Part shown: in pieces, positions 34,052 through 43,333 of the stretch | Numbering within the stretch: the first letter of the stretch is position 1 | Layout of the letters: every line of letters starts with the position of its first letter | NCBI RefSeq assembly: GCF_002157855.1 | Contig: NZ_CP020880.1 | Span: 806,001 to 870,000 of the forward strand | Direction: 5' to 3' | DNA length: 64,000 nt | DNA from: Sutcliffiella horikoshii | GTDB taxonomy: Bacteria > Bacillota > Bacilli > Bacillales > Bacillaceae_I | The notes under the pieces: model-generated | Told to the model about the DNA's origin: nothing | What the model saw: the letters and a program-made list of their open reading frames with translations, nothing else | Databases searched by the model: none | Position numbers and translations under genes: made by a program

Positions 34052-34861
34052 ATGCGCATACTTCAAATTTTGTTGGCAGTCTTTATTGCATTTGGTTTTA
34101 CCATGAGTAGTGTCCAAGCTGAAGAAACAAAAGTAAAAGCTGATAATAAAAAACTGGAGGTACCGAATTCCGTTCTAGACATCTCCAAGGATAACACGTA
34201 TCCAAACCCATCACAGGATGTGCCATACCTGCAGCCAAGTGAGCTGTCTCAAGAACTGATTGACTCTTCCAATGTAAAAATTGAAAACCCGAAACTGATC
34301 AAGATTTTAAATGAGTCTAACATTTCGCCTTCCCCTGTGGCAATTGGTTATCGGGCTACCATCTACCTTGGACAGTGGCCGCTTTCCTATGAATCCACGG
34401 AAACGAGCGTGAACTGGGAATACCAAAAAATTAACACCAATTACACAGATAACCGCGGTGGAAAAGTCCCGCAACAGCTTCACTATCGTCAAGAAGCTCA
34501 GAAAAGTGTCAAAGGCGGTTTGACTTCCAAAGTGGAGGCGGCTGATGATGTAAAAGAAATGATGATGTTAAAAGCGATGGATAAAACAAAGCTGCCTCTA
34601 TCCTTCCAGACAATCGTTGGAGCGGGCACGAAAAAGGATCAGGTTTATAACATTCCTGTAAAAAAACTGGGTTACCTATATGCATACTCCCCGGCTGTTA
34701 GTGAGAAAGGGAAAATTACGTACGGTGAAGTCTACCTTGTGTTAAAAGGAAAAGAAATGAAAATAGTTGTGAAAAACGTGACATCACAAGGAATTGGGGC
34801 CTGGATTCCGGTTCAAGACCATGTGAGTTTCATTTTTGCAGCGTCCGATCGTCCAAGATAG
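34052..34861 (+). CDS. yfkD: Exported YfkD-family protein
   Basis: Exported protein of 269 aa with a signal peptide (MRILQILLAVFIAFGFTMSSVQA, cleavage near residue 23). The body matches B. subtilis YfkD (264 aa): an early PNSVLDISKDNTYPNPSQDVPYLQPSEL, then KIENPKLIKILNESNISPSPVAIGYRATIYLGQWPL and a C-terminal GIGAWIPVQDHVSFIFAA. The function is unknown. ATG 34052 follows AAAGGAG by 11 nt. It stands between terminators and is monocistronic. Confidence 0.88.
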   Translation: MRILQILLAVFIAFGFTMSSVQAEETKVKADNKKLEVPNSVLDISKDNTYPNPSQDVPYLQPSELSQELIDSSNVKIENPKLIKILNESNISPSPVAIGYRATIYLGQWPLSYESTETSVNWEYQKINTNYTDNRGGKVPQQLHYRQEAQKSVKGGLTSKVEAADDVKEMMMLKAMDKTKLPLSFQTIVGAGTKKDQVYNIPVKKLGYLYAYSPAVSEKGKITYGEVYLVLKGKEMKIVVKNVTSQGIGAWIPVQDHVSFIFAASDRPR

Positions 34862-34874
34862 TACTTATGTTTTG

Positions 34875-34907
34875 CACTAGCCTAACTCAAATGGCTGGTG
34901 TTTTTTT
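34875..34907 (+). terminator. Terminator of yfkD
   Basis: CACTAGCC pairs with GGCTGGTG (one G-U) and seven T follow. Confidence 0.8.
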
Positions 34908-35072
34908 GTTGAAAGTTGTGATTATTTTACTAGTTTCAATTCTTTTCAAAGCTGGGTAAAAGAAGGTTACAGAACTCCACTACCTTGTCGAACGAAAAGC
35001 AGCCGCAGACCGAAACTTTTTCCGCCTTCAAGCGTCTTAAAAAGTGAGAATAAAAAGGAGGTCATCAACACG

Positions 35073-35396
35073 ATGATGCACCTGGTATTATTGGTCTTAG
35101 GTTTATTTGTTTTATTAGTTATCGTTCGCACAATGGTCACAGTTGAATTGAGGCAAAAGCCATCTTATATAGAAAACGAAGATAAACACCATGCTATCTT
35201 ACTGCTCTGGGGTGTAGGAATCATTTTTTTACTTTTGTTCATTCCATATCAAGCATGGCAATTGGAAGGAAGCTCGCGTGATTGGGACGGAGCATTGATC
35301 CTGGGTTCAAGCTTGATGGGAAGTGTGCTTATTTGTTTAGGATTCTATTGCGCACTGAAGGGAAAAAGACTTAAAGCGAGAGTGCCAACCACTTGA
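35073..35396 (+). CDS. Hypothetical membrane protein, 107 aa
   Basis: Not recognised. Three hydrophobic helices are visible (about residues 3-22, 43-60 and 75-95), with a conserved-looking WGVGIIFLLLFIPYQAWQLEGSSRDWDG in the middle and a basic C-terminal tail. ATG follows AAGGAGGTC; the second codon is also ATG and either could be used. It is monocistronic, between yfkD and yfkAB. Confidence 0.65.
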   Translation: MMHLVLLVLGLFVLLVIVRTMVTVELRQKPSYIENEDKHHAILLLWGVGIIFLLLFIPYQAWQLEGSSRDWDGALILGSSLMGSVLICLGFYCALKGKRLKARVPTT

Positions 35397-35411
35397 ATTT
35401 CAACCTAAAAG

Positions 35412-35443
35412 AAAGCCTGGGAGTAGGTGTCCCAGGCTTTTGC
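35412..35443. terminator. Bidirectional terminator between converging genes
   Basis: AAAGCCTGGG at 35412-35421 pairs with CCCAGGCTTT at 35431-35440 around a 9-nt loop. It serves the membrane protein gene and yfkAB. Confidence 0.85.
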
Positions 35444-36568
35444 TTATTTGGTCAATTTTGTTTCGCGCACGGTGAAATCCGTGGTTGGATAGTACGCATT
35501 TTTCACTAATATGTTAGGTCCAAGACAGGCAACCGCTGGACAGTGACAGTCTAATTCTTTTGCAATGGAGGTATCTTTCCATTTTTCATAGGCAGTTGGC
35601 AAGTCTGTTGTTTGAATGTTGCCAAGTGGAGGCGTGTCACCAAAGTCTGTAACAATGATGTCGCCGTTGAAAATATTCACATTCAAACGAGAGCGGCCGT
35701 CCGGGTCATTTCGAACCGTCACATTTTTTGCTTCATACACGCGTTTTAGTAATTCTCGATCTTCGGGATTATCACTGCAAGGGTAGAACGGCAGGGTCCC
35801 AAACAGCATCCATGTATTTTCATCACGCATATCAAGGAGACGATGGATTGCATCGCGCATCTCATCAAGCGTCAGAACTTCCATGCCGCTAGCAAAATCA
35901 CTTGGGTACATAGGGTGCACTTCATGCCTTTGGCAGTTCATCTCGTCGACAATTTGCTTATGAATATGCTCAATATGAGGGAGGGTACGTTTATTTAACA
36001 TCGTTTCAGCAGATACAATAACACCTGCGGCAGTCAGCGCCTTCGAATTCTCAATCATACGCTCGAAATACTTCGCTCGTTGTTCATACGTCGGTTTACG
36101 GTCCATCATCGCAAATCCGCCTTCCACAAAGTCATCCATCGTACCCCAGTTATGAGAAATATGCAATACATCCAGGTAAGGAATGATTTTCTCGTATCTG
36201 GCTAAATCTAACGTTAAGTTCGAATTAATCTGCGTACGCACACCGCGTTCATGCGCATATTTTAGTAACGGTACGACATATTCGTTCACTGACTTCATGC
36301 TCATCATCGGCTCACCACCAGTGATGCTGATGGAACGAAGACGTGGGATTTCTTCCAGGCGTTGAATAAGCAATTCTATTGGCAAGGCCTGCGGGTCTTT
36401 TGACTGCAAAGTGTAACCGACTGCACAGTGTTCACACCGCATGTTACAAAGCGTCGTAGTTGTAAACTCTACGTTTGTCAGTTCCATTTGGCCGTATTCT
36501 TTTACATCTAAATAAGCTTCCCATGGATCATAGGAAGGGGTAATTGATGGTAGTATGGTTGTCTTCAT
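35444..36568 (-). CDS. yfkAB: Radical SAM/CxCxxxxC protein YfkAB
   Basis: Radical S-adenosylmethionine enzyme of 374 aa with unknown substrate. The cluster motif is CNMRCEHC in the N-terminal third, the SAM-binding GGEP lies in ITGGEPMMS, and the C-terminus carries the naming motif CHCPAVAC. Extra conserved features are HISHNWGTMDDF and HEVHPMYPSDFASGMEVL. It matches B. subtilis YfkAB, whose single frame was once split into yfkA and yfkB. ATG lies behind AAGGAG at good spacing. Confidence 0.93.
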   Translation of the reverse strand: MKTTILPSITPSYDPWEAYLDVKEYGQMELTNVEFTTTTLCNMRCEHCAVGYTLQSKDPQALPIELLIQRLEEIPRLRSISITGGEPMMSMKSVNEYVVPLLKYAHERGVRTQINSNLTLDLARYEKIIPYLDVLHISHNWGTMDDFVEGGFAMMDRKPTYEQRAKYFERMIENSKALTAAGVIVSAETMLNKRTLPHIEHIHKQIVDEMNCQRHEVHPMYPSDFASGMEVLTLDEMRDAIHRLLDMRDENTWMLFGTLPFYPCSDNPEDRELLKRVYEAKNVTVRNDPDGRSRLNVNIFNGDIIVTDFGDTPPLGNIQTTDLPTAYEKWKDTSIAKELDCHCPAVACLGPNILVKNAYYPTTDFTVRETKLTK

Positions 36569-36719
36569 CGTAAACTCCTTTATCTAAAAACCTTACCCTT
36601 CATTGTATCATGATTCATGGGATTGCAGACCGGAAAATTTCATGTGAAGGTTGCCTGGAGTGCTGTAGTGCGGTAGTATAAAGAAAAACTTACAGGAATA
36701 ACAGAAAGGTGCGATTATC

Positions 36720-36902
36720 ATGGGCAAAGCAACAGAAAACAAAGATTCCCAAGTCGATTACTTGAAAAATAGATTGAATATGTTTTTGGAGGTTGTGGAT
36801 TCCTTAGATCCAGAATCAACGGATGTTGAAGACATCGACCGCCTGATTCAGATGCTGGATGATTTAGAAGGGAAGTATAATCAGTTTAAGAAGGATTGGT
36901 AA
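36720..36902 (+). CDS. SE1561 family protein, 60 aa
   Basis: Small acidic helical protein conserved in staphylococci and bacilli; function unknown. The sequence MGKATENKDSQVDYLKNRLN followed by MFLEVVDSLDPESTDVEDID and RLIQMLDDLEGKYNQFKKDW fits the family end to end. ATG is preceded by GAAAGGTG. It is monocistronic with a bidirectional terminator. Confidence 0.85.
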   Translation: MGKATENKDSQVDYLKNRLNMFLEVVDSLDPESTDVEDIDRLIQMLDDLEGKYNQFKKDW

Positions 36903-36904
36903 GT

Positions 36905-36940
36905 AAAAAAGGGATCGAGCACTTCGCTCATCCCTTTTTC
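36905..36940. terminator. Bidirectional terminator between SE1561 and the GNAT gene
   Basis: AAAAAAGGGATCGAGC pairs with GCTCATCCCTTTTT around ACTTC, with T runs on both strands. It overlaps the 3' end of the GNAT/pentapeptide gene. Confidence 0.85.
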
Positions 36941-37830
36941 TTAACCATCCTATAAACCTCTAACAACTCCTCTACAGACACCCCATCAATCTTCATCCCG
37001 GAAATGTCGCAGTCGTTAATCTCCACGTCACCCAGCTTACAATTGTTAAACCGCGTCCCCATCAATTCACATCTCTCAAAACTTACCGGTGCACCTTCTA
37101 TAGTTGTATCACTAAACGCTACACCGCTCATTTCAACATGCTTCACCCTGCTTCCGGAAAGATTCAAGTCAGCAATCAACGTATCTCGAAAATTGATGTT
37201 CTGAAATTTTGAGCTGCTTAAATTTATGTTACTGAAATGTGCTCCAGCTAATGTGCTATTGCTGAAAGCGCTGTTTGCTAAATTCGCCTGATAATAGGTC
37301 GCACCTTCCAAGTTACAGGATTCAAATTCATTTTCCGCAGTAGTTGTTTCAGTCTTAATCCGCTTGATGTAGCACACCTCATCCTCTGTTTCAAATGTGC
37401 GCTCAAAGCCCATCTTTTCATAAAAATAGAGATTGCCTTTTTGTCTAGGGGAAGTCTCCAAATCCCAAGTTGTCACAGAGGGATGTTCTCTCTCTACTAA
37501 CCGAATCACTTCTGAACCGAACCCTTGCCCTTGATATGAAGGGTCTATGAAAATTCGGTCAATCCGGCCGAAACGGCTGCCTGTCAGCGTCAAAATAATT
37601 CCACCTACAAGTTGCCTGTCCGCCATTATTTTATAGTAAGTAAGTTCTTCTATCATATAGCGGGTTGTATGAATGGAATCGTAGCCTGGCGGTTGTATAT
37701 TATAGTCCACAATATGTGAGTCCAACGAGCCAAGCCAATGAAGAGCTTCCACATCAAAAGTTCCTTTCATCATTGCAGTCAGTTGATCTGCATCTTCTAG
37801 TCTTGCTCGTAAAAGTGTAATCTGTGCCAT
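36928..37830 (-). CDS. GNAT acetyltransferase fused to a pentapeptide-repeat domain
   Basis: Two-domain protein of 300 aa. Residues about 1-155 form a GNAT fold, with the acetyl-CoA site at RIFIDPSYQGQGFGSEVIR and a closing NLYFYEKMGFERTFETEDEVCYIKR. Residues about 165-295 are pentapeptide repeats of the A(D/N)LxX type (ANLANSAFSNSTLAGAHFSN, INLSSSKFQNINFRDT, GVAFSDTTIEG), which should fold as a right-handed beta-helix. Pentapeptide proteins can mimic DNA or act as scaffolds; the target of this pair is unknown. ATG 37830 is chosen because GGGAG lies 8 nt before it, over an ATG 15 nt upstream. Confidence 0.85.
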   Translation of the reverse strand: MAQITLLRARLEDADQLTAMMKGTFDVEALHWLGSLDSHIVDYNIQPPGYDSIHTTRYMIEELTYYKIMADRQLVGGIILTLTGSRFGRIDRIFIDPSYQGQGFGSEVIRLVEREHPSVTTWDLETSPRQKGNLYFYEKMGFERTFETEDEVCYIKRIKTETTTAENEFESCNLEGATYYQANLANSAFSNSTLAGAHFSNINLSSSKFQNINFRDTLIADLNLSGSRVKHVEMSGVAFSDTTIEGAPVSFERCELMGTRFNNCKLGDVEINDCDISGMKIDGVSVEELLEVYRMVKKKG

Positions 37831-38011
37831 ATTAGTTTCTCCCATCTCTAGTCTCTATTTTCCACCTTACCACAAAAATCCAACTGGTATTAGGGTTTTG
37901 GTGGAATCGGTTACAAAGTGCTTTATCCTTCTAATTAGAACAAGTATAATGAAGGATGTATAAAAGAAACGTAGATAACTTTTCAACTGGGGATAGGAGA
38001 GGGAATTAAAG

Positions 38012-39553
38012 ATGAATAAATTATATGAGAGCATGTATGACTTGATCGTAGAAACCTCTACAAAGCTGCCTAAAGATGTGCGTCGTGCGATTGCGAAAGC
38101 AAAGCTTGGCGAAAGTGCCGGTACACGTGCAGCGATGTCACTTGCGACAATCACGAATAACATTACTATGGCAGATGAAAATGTGTCTCCAATTTGCCAA
38201 GACACAGGACTGCCTACATTTAAAATAAAAACACCTGTTGGCGTAAACCAACTCGAAATAAAAAAGGTAATTAAAGAAGCGATTGTTCAGGCAACAAAGG
38301 ATGGGAAACTGCGCCCGAATTCTGTGGACTCTTTAACTGGTGCAAACAGCGGGGACAACCTAGGCGATGGAGTTCCTGTCATCAAATTTGAACAATGGGA
38401 AAAAGATTATATTGATGCTCGTCTTATTTTAAAAGGCGGAGGCTGTGAGAACAAGAATATCCAGTACAGCTTGCCGTGTGAGCTTGAAGGACTTGGTCGT
38501 GCGGGCCGTGACCTTGATGGTATCCGTAAATGTGTGATGCACTCTGTGTACCAGGCACAAGGACAAGGCTGTAGCGCCGGCGTTATCGGGGTTGGAATTG
38601 GTGGCGACCGTACTTCCGGTTATGAACTTGCGAAAGAACAACTTTTCCGTAGCCTTGATGATGAAAACACAGTACCTGAATTAAAAGAACTAGAAGAGTA
38701 TGTGATGGAAAACGCCAATAAACTCGGTATCGGAACAATGGGCTTTGGCGGCGAAACAACTTTGCTTGGCTGTAAAGTTGGAGTTGCGCACCGTATCCCA
38801 GCAAGTTTCTTCGTATCAGTTGCTTATAATTGCTGGGCGTATCGCCGCTTAGGAGTGAAAATCACTCCGGAAACTGGTGAGATTAACGAATGGTTGTATC
38901 AAGAAGGGGAAATGATTGACTTCTCCAAAGAGTTGGCAGAGCAAGAAGAAGTGGCAGCAACTTCTGAAGCTGGTGAAATCGTTCTGGAAGCGCCGATTAC
39001 GGAAGAGAAAATTCGTTCTTTAAAAGTGGGAGACGTGGTACGAATCAATGGAAGAATGTACACCGGCCGTGACGCGATCCACAAACACTTGAGCGACAAT
39101 GATGCACCAGTTGATCTAGACGGTCAAATCATTTACCACTGTGGTCCCGTCATGTTGAAAGATGACGAAGGAAAATGGCATGTAAAAGCAGCTGGCCCAA
39201 CGACAAGTATTCGGGAGGAGCCTTACCAAGGAGATATCATGAAGCGCTTTGGTATCCGCGCTGTTATGGGTAAAGGCGGAATGGGTGCGAAAACGTTAAA
39301 GGCGTTAGAGGAGCACGGTGGTGTGTATTTAAATGCAATCGGCGGAGCGGCACAATATTATGCGGACTGTATCAAAGGTGTGGAGGGTGTTGACCTGATG
39401 CAGTTTGGTATTCCCGAAGCAATGTGGCATTTGAATGTAGAAGGCTTTACAGCGGTAGTAACGATGGATTCGCATGGAAACAGCTTGCATGCGGATGTCG
39501 AGAAATCTTCTTTACAGAAGCTTGCGCAGTTTAAGGATAGAGTGTTTAACTGA
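38012..39553 (+). CDS. Class I fumarate hydratase (iron-sulfur)
   Basis: Oxygen-sensitive [4Fe-4S] hydro-lyase converting fumarate to malate. It is 513 aa with the alpha-type domain (about 1-285) and beta-type domain (about 330-513) fused. Cluster cysteines are in NVSPICQDTGLP, LKGGGCENKN and TLLGCKVG. The beta half has GRMYTGRDAIHKHL, IYHCGPVM and AAGPTTSIREEP. ATG follows GGAGAGGG. B. subtilis has only the class II enzyme (CitG), so this is an addition relative to that species. It is monocistronic with its own terminator. Confidence 0.92.
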   Translation: MNKLYESMYDLIVETSTKLPKDVRRAIAKAKLGESAGTRAAMSLATITNNITMADENVSPICQDTGLPTFKIKTPVGVNQLEIKKVIKEAIVQATKDGKLRPNSVDSLTGANSGDNLGDGVPVIKFEQWEKDYIDARLILKGGGCENKNIQYSLPCELEGLGRAGRDLDGIRKCVMHSVYQAQGQGCSAGVIGVGIGGDRTSGYELAKEQLFRSLDDENTVPELKELEEYVMENANKLGIGTMGFGGETTLLGCKVGVAHRIPASFFVSVAYNCWAYRRLGVKITPETGEINEWLYQEGEMIDFSKELAEQEEVAATSEAGEIVLEAPITEEKIRSLKVGDVVRINGRMYTGRDAIHKHLSDNDAPVDLDGQIIYHCGPVMLKDDEGKWHVKAAGPTTSIREEPYQGDIMKRFGIRAVMGKGGMGAKTLKALEEHGGVYLNAIGGAAQYYADCIKGVEGVDLMQFGIPEAMWHLNVEGFTAVVTMDSHGNSLHADVEKSSLQKLAQFKDRVFN

Positions 39554-39561
39554 TTTTTAAG

Positions 39562-39602
39562 AAAAGAGCAACCTGACGTGAATGTTGGGTTGTTCTTTTT
39601 TG
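39562..39602 (+). terminator. Terminator of fumarase
   Basis: AAGAGCAACC pairs with GGTTGTTCTT (one G-U), with T6 following. Confidence 0.8.
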
Positions 39603-39634
39603 TGAGAAGAATTTTTAATAACATATCTGATTTT

Positions 39635-39890
39635 GATGCCCTAAAGCGGTGGAAAAGAGGGTGCAGGGGTAATCAAAGAGGTCATCTGATGCCTTGAAGT
39701 GGTGGAAAAGAGGGTGCAGGGGTAATCAAAGAGGTCATCTGATGCCTTGAAGTGGTGGAAAAGAGGGTGCAGGGGTAACCAAAGAGGTCATCTGATGCCT
39801 TGAAGTGGTGGAAAAGAGGGTGCAGGGGTAACCAAAGAGGTCATCTGATACCTTGACTAAATGGAAAAAAGGTTCAGGGGTAACCAAAAT
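39635..39890. repeat. Tandem array C: nearly five units of 53 bp
   Basis: Units begin GATGCC at 39635, 39688, 39741 and 39794, then a degenerate unit begins GATACC at 39847; the period is exactly 53 bp. The purine-rich unit contains GAAGTGGTGGAAAAGAGGG and GGGGTAA(T/C)CAAAGAGGTC. Its order of blocks aligns with array D at 62653. It fills most of the gap between fumarase and pdaA. Long minus-strand frames across it are by-products of the repeat. Confidence 0.9.
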
Positions 39891-40002
39891 AATCCTTTCA
39901 TTCGTGCAGCCCCCAATTGGAAAACAATACACGGTATCAATCCCTTATTCCAAACGAAACATAATAGTAGCTAGAAATCATGGAAGGGAGGAACACCACA
40001 TC

Positions 40003-40818
40003 ATGCGAAAATTACTTACTATCCTAACCATTACTGTTGTTGCGCTTTTTGTTATTCCGCATTTATGCCAAGCGAACAACTATTCCACAACAACCCTGCA
40101 CTGGGGGTTCAAAAAGAGCCAAAATCATGAGCCACCTGATGCAGGACATAAATACAATGAACTTTTAAGAAAACATAATGCCTTTTACCTTGGAGATACA
40201 ACCAAAAAAGAAATATACCTTACCTTTGATAATGGCTATGAAAATGGATACACCGAAAAAGTATTGGATGTGCTTAAAGAGAAAAAAGTACCCGCAGCTT
40301 TTTTTGTAACAGGGTATTACTTAAAGGATCAGCCTGACTTGGTTAAACGAATGGTTAATGAAGGACATATTGTAGGCAATCACAGCTGGCATCATCCTGA
40401 TATGACGCAAGTAAATGATGTACGCTTTAAAAAAGAACTCGACATGATCAAAGAAGAGTACAAAAACATAACCGGGCTCGATAATATGACATACCTAAGA
40501 CCGCCTAGAGGTACATTCAGCGACCGAACCTTGGCACTTGCGAACCAAATGGGCTATCAGCATGTGTTTTGGTCCTTGGCATATGTTGATTGGTACACGG
40601 ATCAGCAAAAAGGCTGGAGATATTCTTATGACAACATCATGGCGCAAATACATCCTGGAGCGATACTTTTATTGCATACGGTCTCTAAGGACAATGCCGA
40701 AGCAATGGAAAAGGTGATTGATGACCTTCAGGAACAGGGATATGAATTTAAAAGTTTGGATCATATTGCTGCACAACATACTATCCCCAATCCAATATTG
40801 CTTATTCAAGAAAACTGA
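40003..40818 (+). CDS. pdaA: Delta-lactam-biosynthetic de-N-acetylase PdaA
   Basis: Exported polysaccharide deacetylase that removes the acetyl group from MurNAc during spore cortex synthesis, a step to muramic delta-lactam. It has a signal peptide (about residues 1-25) and the NodB domain motifs YLTFDNGYENGY (Asp76), GNHSWHHPDM, RPPRGTFS and LLLHTVS. It matches B. subtilis PdaA (YfjS, 263 aa) closely at 271 aa. ATG 40003 follows GGAGG by 11 nt; the longer open frame enters repeat DNA. A CATAATA about 37 bp upstream resembles a sporulation sigma -10 box, with no clear -35. Forespore expression is expected from the family. Confidence 0.93.
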   Translation: MRKLLTILTITVVALFVIPHLCQANNYSTTTLHWGFKKSQNHEPPDAGHKYNELLRKHNAFYLGDTTKKEIYLTFDNGYENGYTEKVLDVLKEKKVPAAFFVTGYYLKDQPDLVKRMVNEGHIVGNHSWHHPDMTQVNDVRFKKELDMIKEEYKNITGLDNMTYLRPPRGTFSDRTLALANQMGYQHVFWSLAYVDWYTDQQKGWRYSYDNIMAQIHPGAILLLHTVSKDNAEAMEKVIDDLQEQGYEFKSLDHIAAQHTIPNPILLIQEN

Positions 40819-40850
40819 CTCCTTTGCACTTTTGCAATGGAGTTTTTTCG
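40818..40850 (+). terminator. Terminator of pdaA
   Basis: ACTCCTTTGCA at 40818-40828 pairs with TGCAATGGAGT at 40833-40843 with one mismatch, and TTTTT follows. Confidence 0.8.
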
Positions 40851-40950
40851 TGTACTCTACCTCGCATATCGAATTTTCCACTTCCCTTGTTTGGCAACAC
40901 ACCAGAAAGCCGTTATAATTGGGAAAGTAAATTAAAGGACGGTGGGGAAA

Positions 40951-41832
40951 TTGGTTAAGATAAAGATAAATGGACCATATGATTTTGACAGAGTGTTGCA
41001 ACGGCTTTCCATTGATCCGCTAATGGCCATCCATTCAACAGAGCGTTTTGTAAAAGTTCCGATGTACCAAGAAAAAACACCGATAGTTGTAAAGGTACAG
41101 GCGACTGGTACGAAACAGAACCCGAGCTTTGAATTATCCAGTAGTGCAACGCTGACCGAAAAGGAAATCCAGCACATCAAGGCTATTTTCCAATGGGATA
41201 AGCCGCTTCAAGACATCAGTAACCATTTTGCCAAAACAGATCTCGCCACTATATTCCAAGAGCACGAAGGAACGCCGCTCGTACTCGATTTTGACCTGTA
41301 CCATTGTTTAATGAAATGTATCATTCATCAACAGGTCAATATGAAATTTGCACATACATTGACAGAACGTTTTGTTCATACATTCGGTTTTGAAAAAGAA
41401 GGAGTTTGGTTCTATCCAAAGCCCGAAGATGTTGCTAAGCTTGATTACGAGCAAATCACAGCACTAAAAATGAGCCGCAGAAAAGCGGAATATATTATAG
41501 ACACCTCCAAACTGATTGCAACTGGCGACTTGCCACTATACAGCTTGGACAACATATCAGATGAAGAAATTCTTAAAATGCTTATAAAAGTAAGAGGAAT
41601 TGGCCCTTGGACTGTTCAAAACCTGCTTCTATTTGGACTCGGCAGGCCGAATCTATTTCCTATCGCAGATATTGGCATCCAAAATGCCTTGAAAAAATTA
41701 AAAGGACTCGACCAAAAGCCTACTGTTTTGCAGATGCAGGAGTGGGCGAAGGACTGGGAACCATATTTAAGCTATGCATCCCTTTATCTTTGGAGAAGCA
41801 TCGAACCGCAAGTTGAGGAGTTAGTGAAATGA
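40951..41832 (+). CDS. yfjP: DNA-3-methyladenine glycosylase, AlkA-like (YfjP)
   Basis: Base-excision repair glycosylase of 293 aa. The helix-hairpin-helix motif is [21 protein letters not shown], and the catalytic Asp lies 13 residues on, in [14 protein letters not shown]. The N-terminal domain (about 1-100) is the AlkA-N type. It is likely to remove alkylated purines. I place the start at TTG 40951; GTG 40942 is an alternative, but it lies almost on the AAAGGAC ribosome site. The stop codon overlaps the next start (ATGA), so the two are coupled. Both neighbours match B. subtilis yfjS-yfjP-yfjO. Confidence 0.88.
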   Translation: MVKIKINGPYDFDRVLQRLSIDPLMAIHSTERFVKVPMYQEKTPIVVKVQATGTKQNPSFELSSSATLTEKEIQHIKAIFQWDKPLQDISNHFAKTDLATIFQEHEGTPLVLDFDLYHCLMKCIIHQQVNMKFAHTLTERFVHTFGFEKEGVWFYPKPEDVAKLDYEQITALKMSRRKAEYIIDTSKLIATGDLPLYSLDNISDEEILKMLIKVRGIGPWTVQNLLLFGLGRPNLFPIADIGIQNALKKLKGLDQKPTVLQMQEWAKDWEPYLSYASLYLWRSIEPQVEELVK

Positions 41833-43238
41833 AAACGAAGAAACCATATAATAAGCAACAACAATCCAATGTCGATATGAAAGTCGGACAGACTTTTCCG
41901 CTAACGATTAAGCGTCTTGGAATTAACGGAGAAGGTGTGGGTTATTTTAAAAAGCAAGTTGTGTTTGTCCCGGGTGCACTGCCTGAAGAAGTGGTCGTAG
42001 CGGAAGTGACAGATGTGAAAAACAAGTTTGCGGAAGCGAAAATCAAAAAGATCCGCAGTAAATCCCCACATCGAACTACACCGCCATGCCCGATTTATGA
42101 GCAATGCGGAGGCTGTCAACTGCAGCATCTAAAATACGATCAACAGCTGACCTTAAAGCGAGACATTGTCATTCAGTCTTTGGAACGTCATACAAAGCTG
42201 AATGTGAGTAAATTAGACATTAAACCGACCATCGGCATGGAAGATCCGTGGTATTACCGTAATAAGAGTCAATTCCAGGTTGGCAAGCAAAAGGAAAAAG
42301 TGATCGCAGGCCTTTATGGTGCCAATTCGCACAAGCTAATTGATATCGACAATTGTATCGTCCAGCACAGTGCTACAACAGAAGTGACCAACACGGTCAA
42401 AAAGATTCTGCATGACTTCAATATTCCTGTTCATAATGAGAAAAAGGGGCAACCTTCTGTTCGGACCATCATGACAAGAGTCGGTTTTTCCACAGGAGAA
42501 ATTCAAGTGGTATTGATTACGACCGATGAAAAATTGCCTCGCAAACAATTAGTAGTAGAGGAAATTCAAAAACGTTTGCCAAAAGTGAAGAGCATCATGC
42601 AAAACATAAATGGCAGAAAAACCTCTCTTATTTTCGGAGAAGAAACGATTCATTTGAGCGGAGAAAAAGTCATCCAGGAAACACTTGGAGATGTATCGTT
42701 TGAGCTGAGCGCACGCGCATTCTTCCAACTCAACCCTGTCCAGACTATAAAATTGTATGATTTGGTGAAAGAAGCGGCACAATTGACAGGAAAAGAAAAA
42801 GTCGTTGATGCATATTGCGGAGTGGGAACCATCGGACTTTGGCTCGCAGAAGGCGCCGGAGAGGTTCGCGGTATGGACACCATTGCAGAATCTATTGATG
42901 ATGCGAAGGAAAACGCCAAACGCCATGGTTATACCAACATGAAATATGTTGCAGGTAAAGCGGAGAAATGGCTGCCAAGATGGGTAAAAGAAGGCTGGAG
43001 ACCAGATACAATAGTTGTGGATCCACCACGTACAGGCCTGGACGAAACATTCATGAAGACCGTTCTTGACGTAGAGCCGAAGAATTTCGTCTACGTATCC
43101 TGTAATCCATCCACACTTGCCAAAGATATTCAGTTCCTTAGCAAGAAGTATAAAGTGGACTGGATCCAACCTGTGGATATGTTCCCTCAAACCGCTCACG
43201 TAGAGAGTGTTGTGCGGTTTGTGTTGAAAAAACAGTAA
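41829..43238 (+). CDS. yfjO: 23S rRNA uracil-5-methyltransferase, TrmA/RlmD family (YfjO)
   Basis: RNA m5U methyltransferase of 469 aa. An N-terminal TRAM domain (about 18-75) binds RNA. Cysteines in [13 protein letters not shown] and the later DNCIVQ should hold a [4Fe-4S] cluster. The SAM fold has [23 protein letters not shown] and [10 protein letters not shown], and the nucleophile Cys is in [12 protein letters not shown]. It is a paralogue of B. subtilis RlmCD (YefA), so the exact target base is not certain. The start ATG overlaps the upstream stop. Confidence 0.9.
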   Translation: MKTKKPYNKQQQSNVDMKVGQTFPLTIKRLGINGEGVGYFKKQVVFVPGALPEEVVVAEVTDVKNKFAEAKIKKIRSKSPHRTTPPCPIYEQCGGCQLQHLKYDQQLTLKRDIVIQSLERHTKLNVSKLDIKPTIGMEDPWYYRNKSQFQVGKQKEKVIAGLYGANSHKLIDIDNCIVQHSATTEVTNTVKKILHDFNIPVHNEKKGQPSVRTIMTRVGFSTGEIQVVLITTDEKLPRKQLVVEEIQKRLPKVKSIMQNINGRKTSLIFGEETIHLSGEKVIQETLGDVSFELSARAFFQLNPVQTIKLYDLVKEAAQLTGKEKVVDAYCGVGTIGLWLAEGAGEVRGMDTIAESIDDAKENAKRHGYTNMKYVAGKAEKWLPRWVKEGWRPDTIVVDPPRTGLDETFMKTVLDVEPKNFVYVSCNPSTLAKDIQFLSKKYKVDWIQPVDMFPQTAHVESVVRFVLKKQ

Positions 43239-43240
43239 AG

Positions 43241-43293
43241 TTATCCACAGATAGATAGTTGGTTATCAACAAACAATCAACATTTTATACACA
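43241..43293 (+). promoter_or_regulatory. Three DnaA-box-like 9-mers at 22-bp spacing
   Basis: TTATCCACA (43241), TTATCAACA (43263) and TTATACACA (43285) lie on the same strand at exactly 22-bp steps. The first and third match the DnaA box consensus TTAT(A/C)CACA; the second differs by one base. They fill the 95-bp gap between yfjO and the DUF1456 gene. B. subtilis has scattered DnaA-box clusters that bind DnaA away from oriC; this may be one. Confidence 0.55.
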
Positions 43294-43333
43294 GGTTGTT
43301 AACAGCCAGTAGTGAATTACAAAGGAGTTTAAT

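Noticed and set aside
39735-39932. Reading frame of about 65 codons on the minus strand
   Set aside because: It is a by-product of the 53-bp tandem units, repeats its own peptide, and has no ribosome site.
42549-43199. 216-codon minus-strand frame opposite yfjO
   Set aside because: It is antisense to a well-supported methyltransferase gene, and its peptide has no coherent domain or ribosome site.
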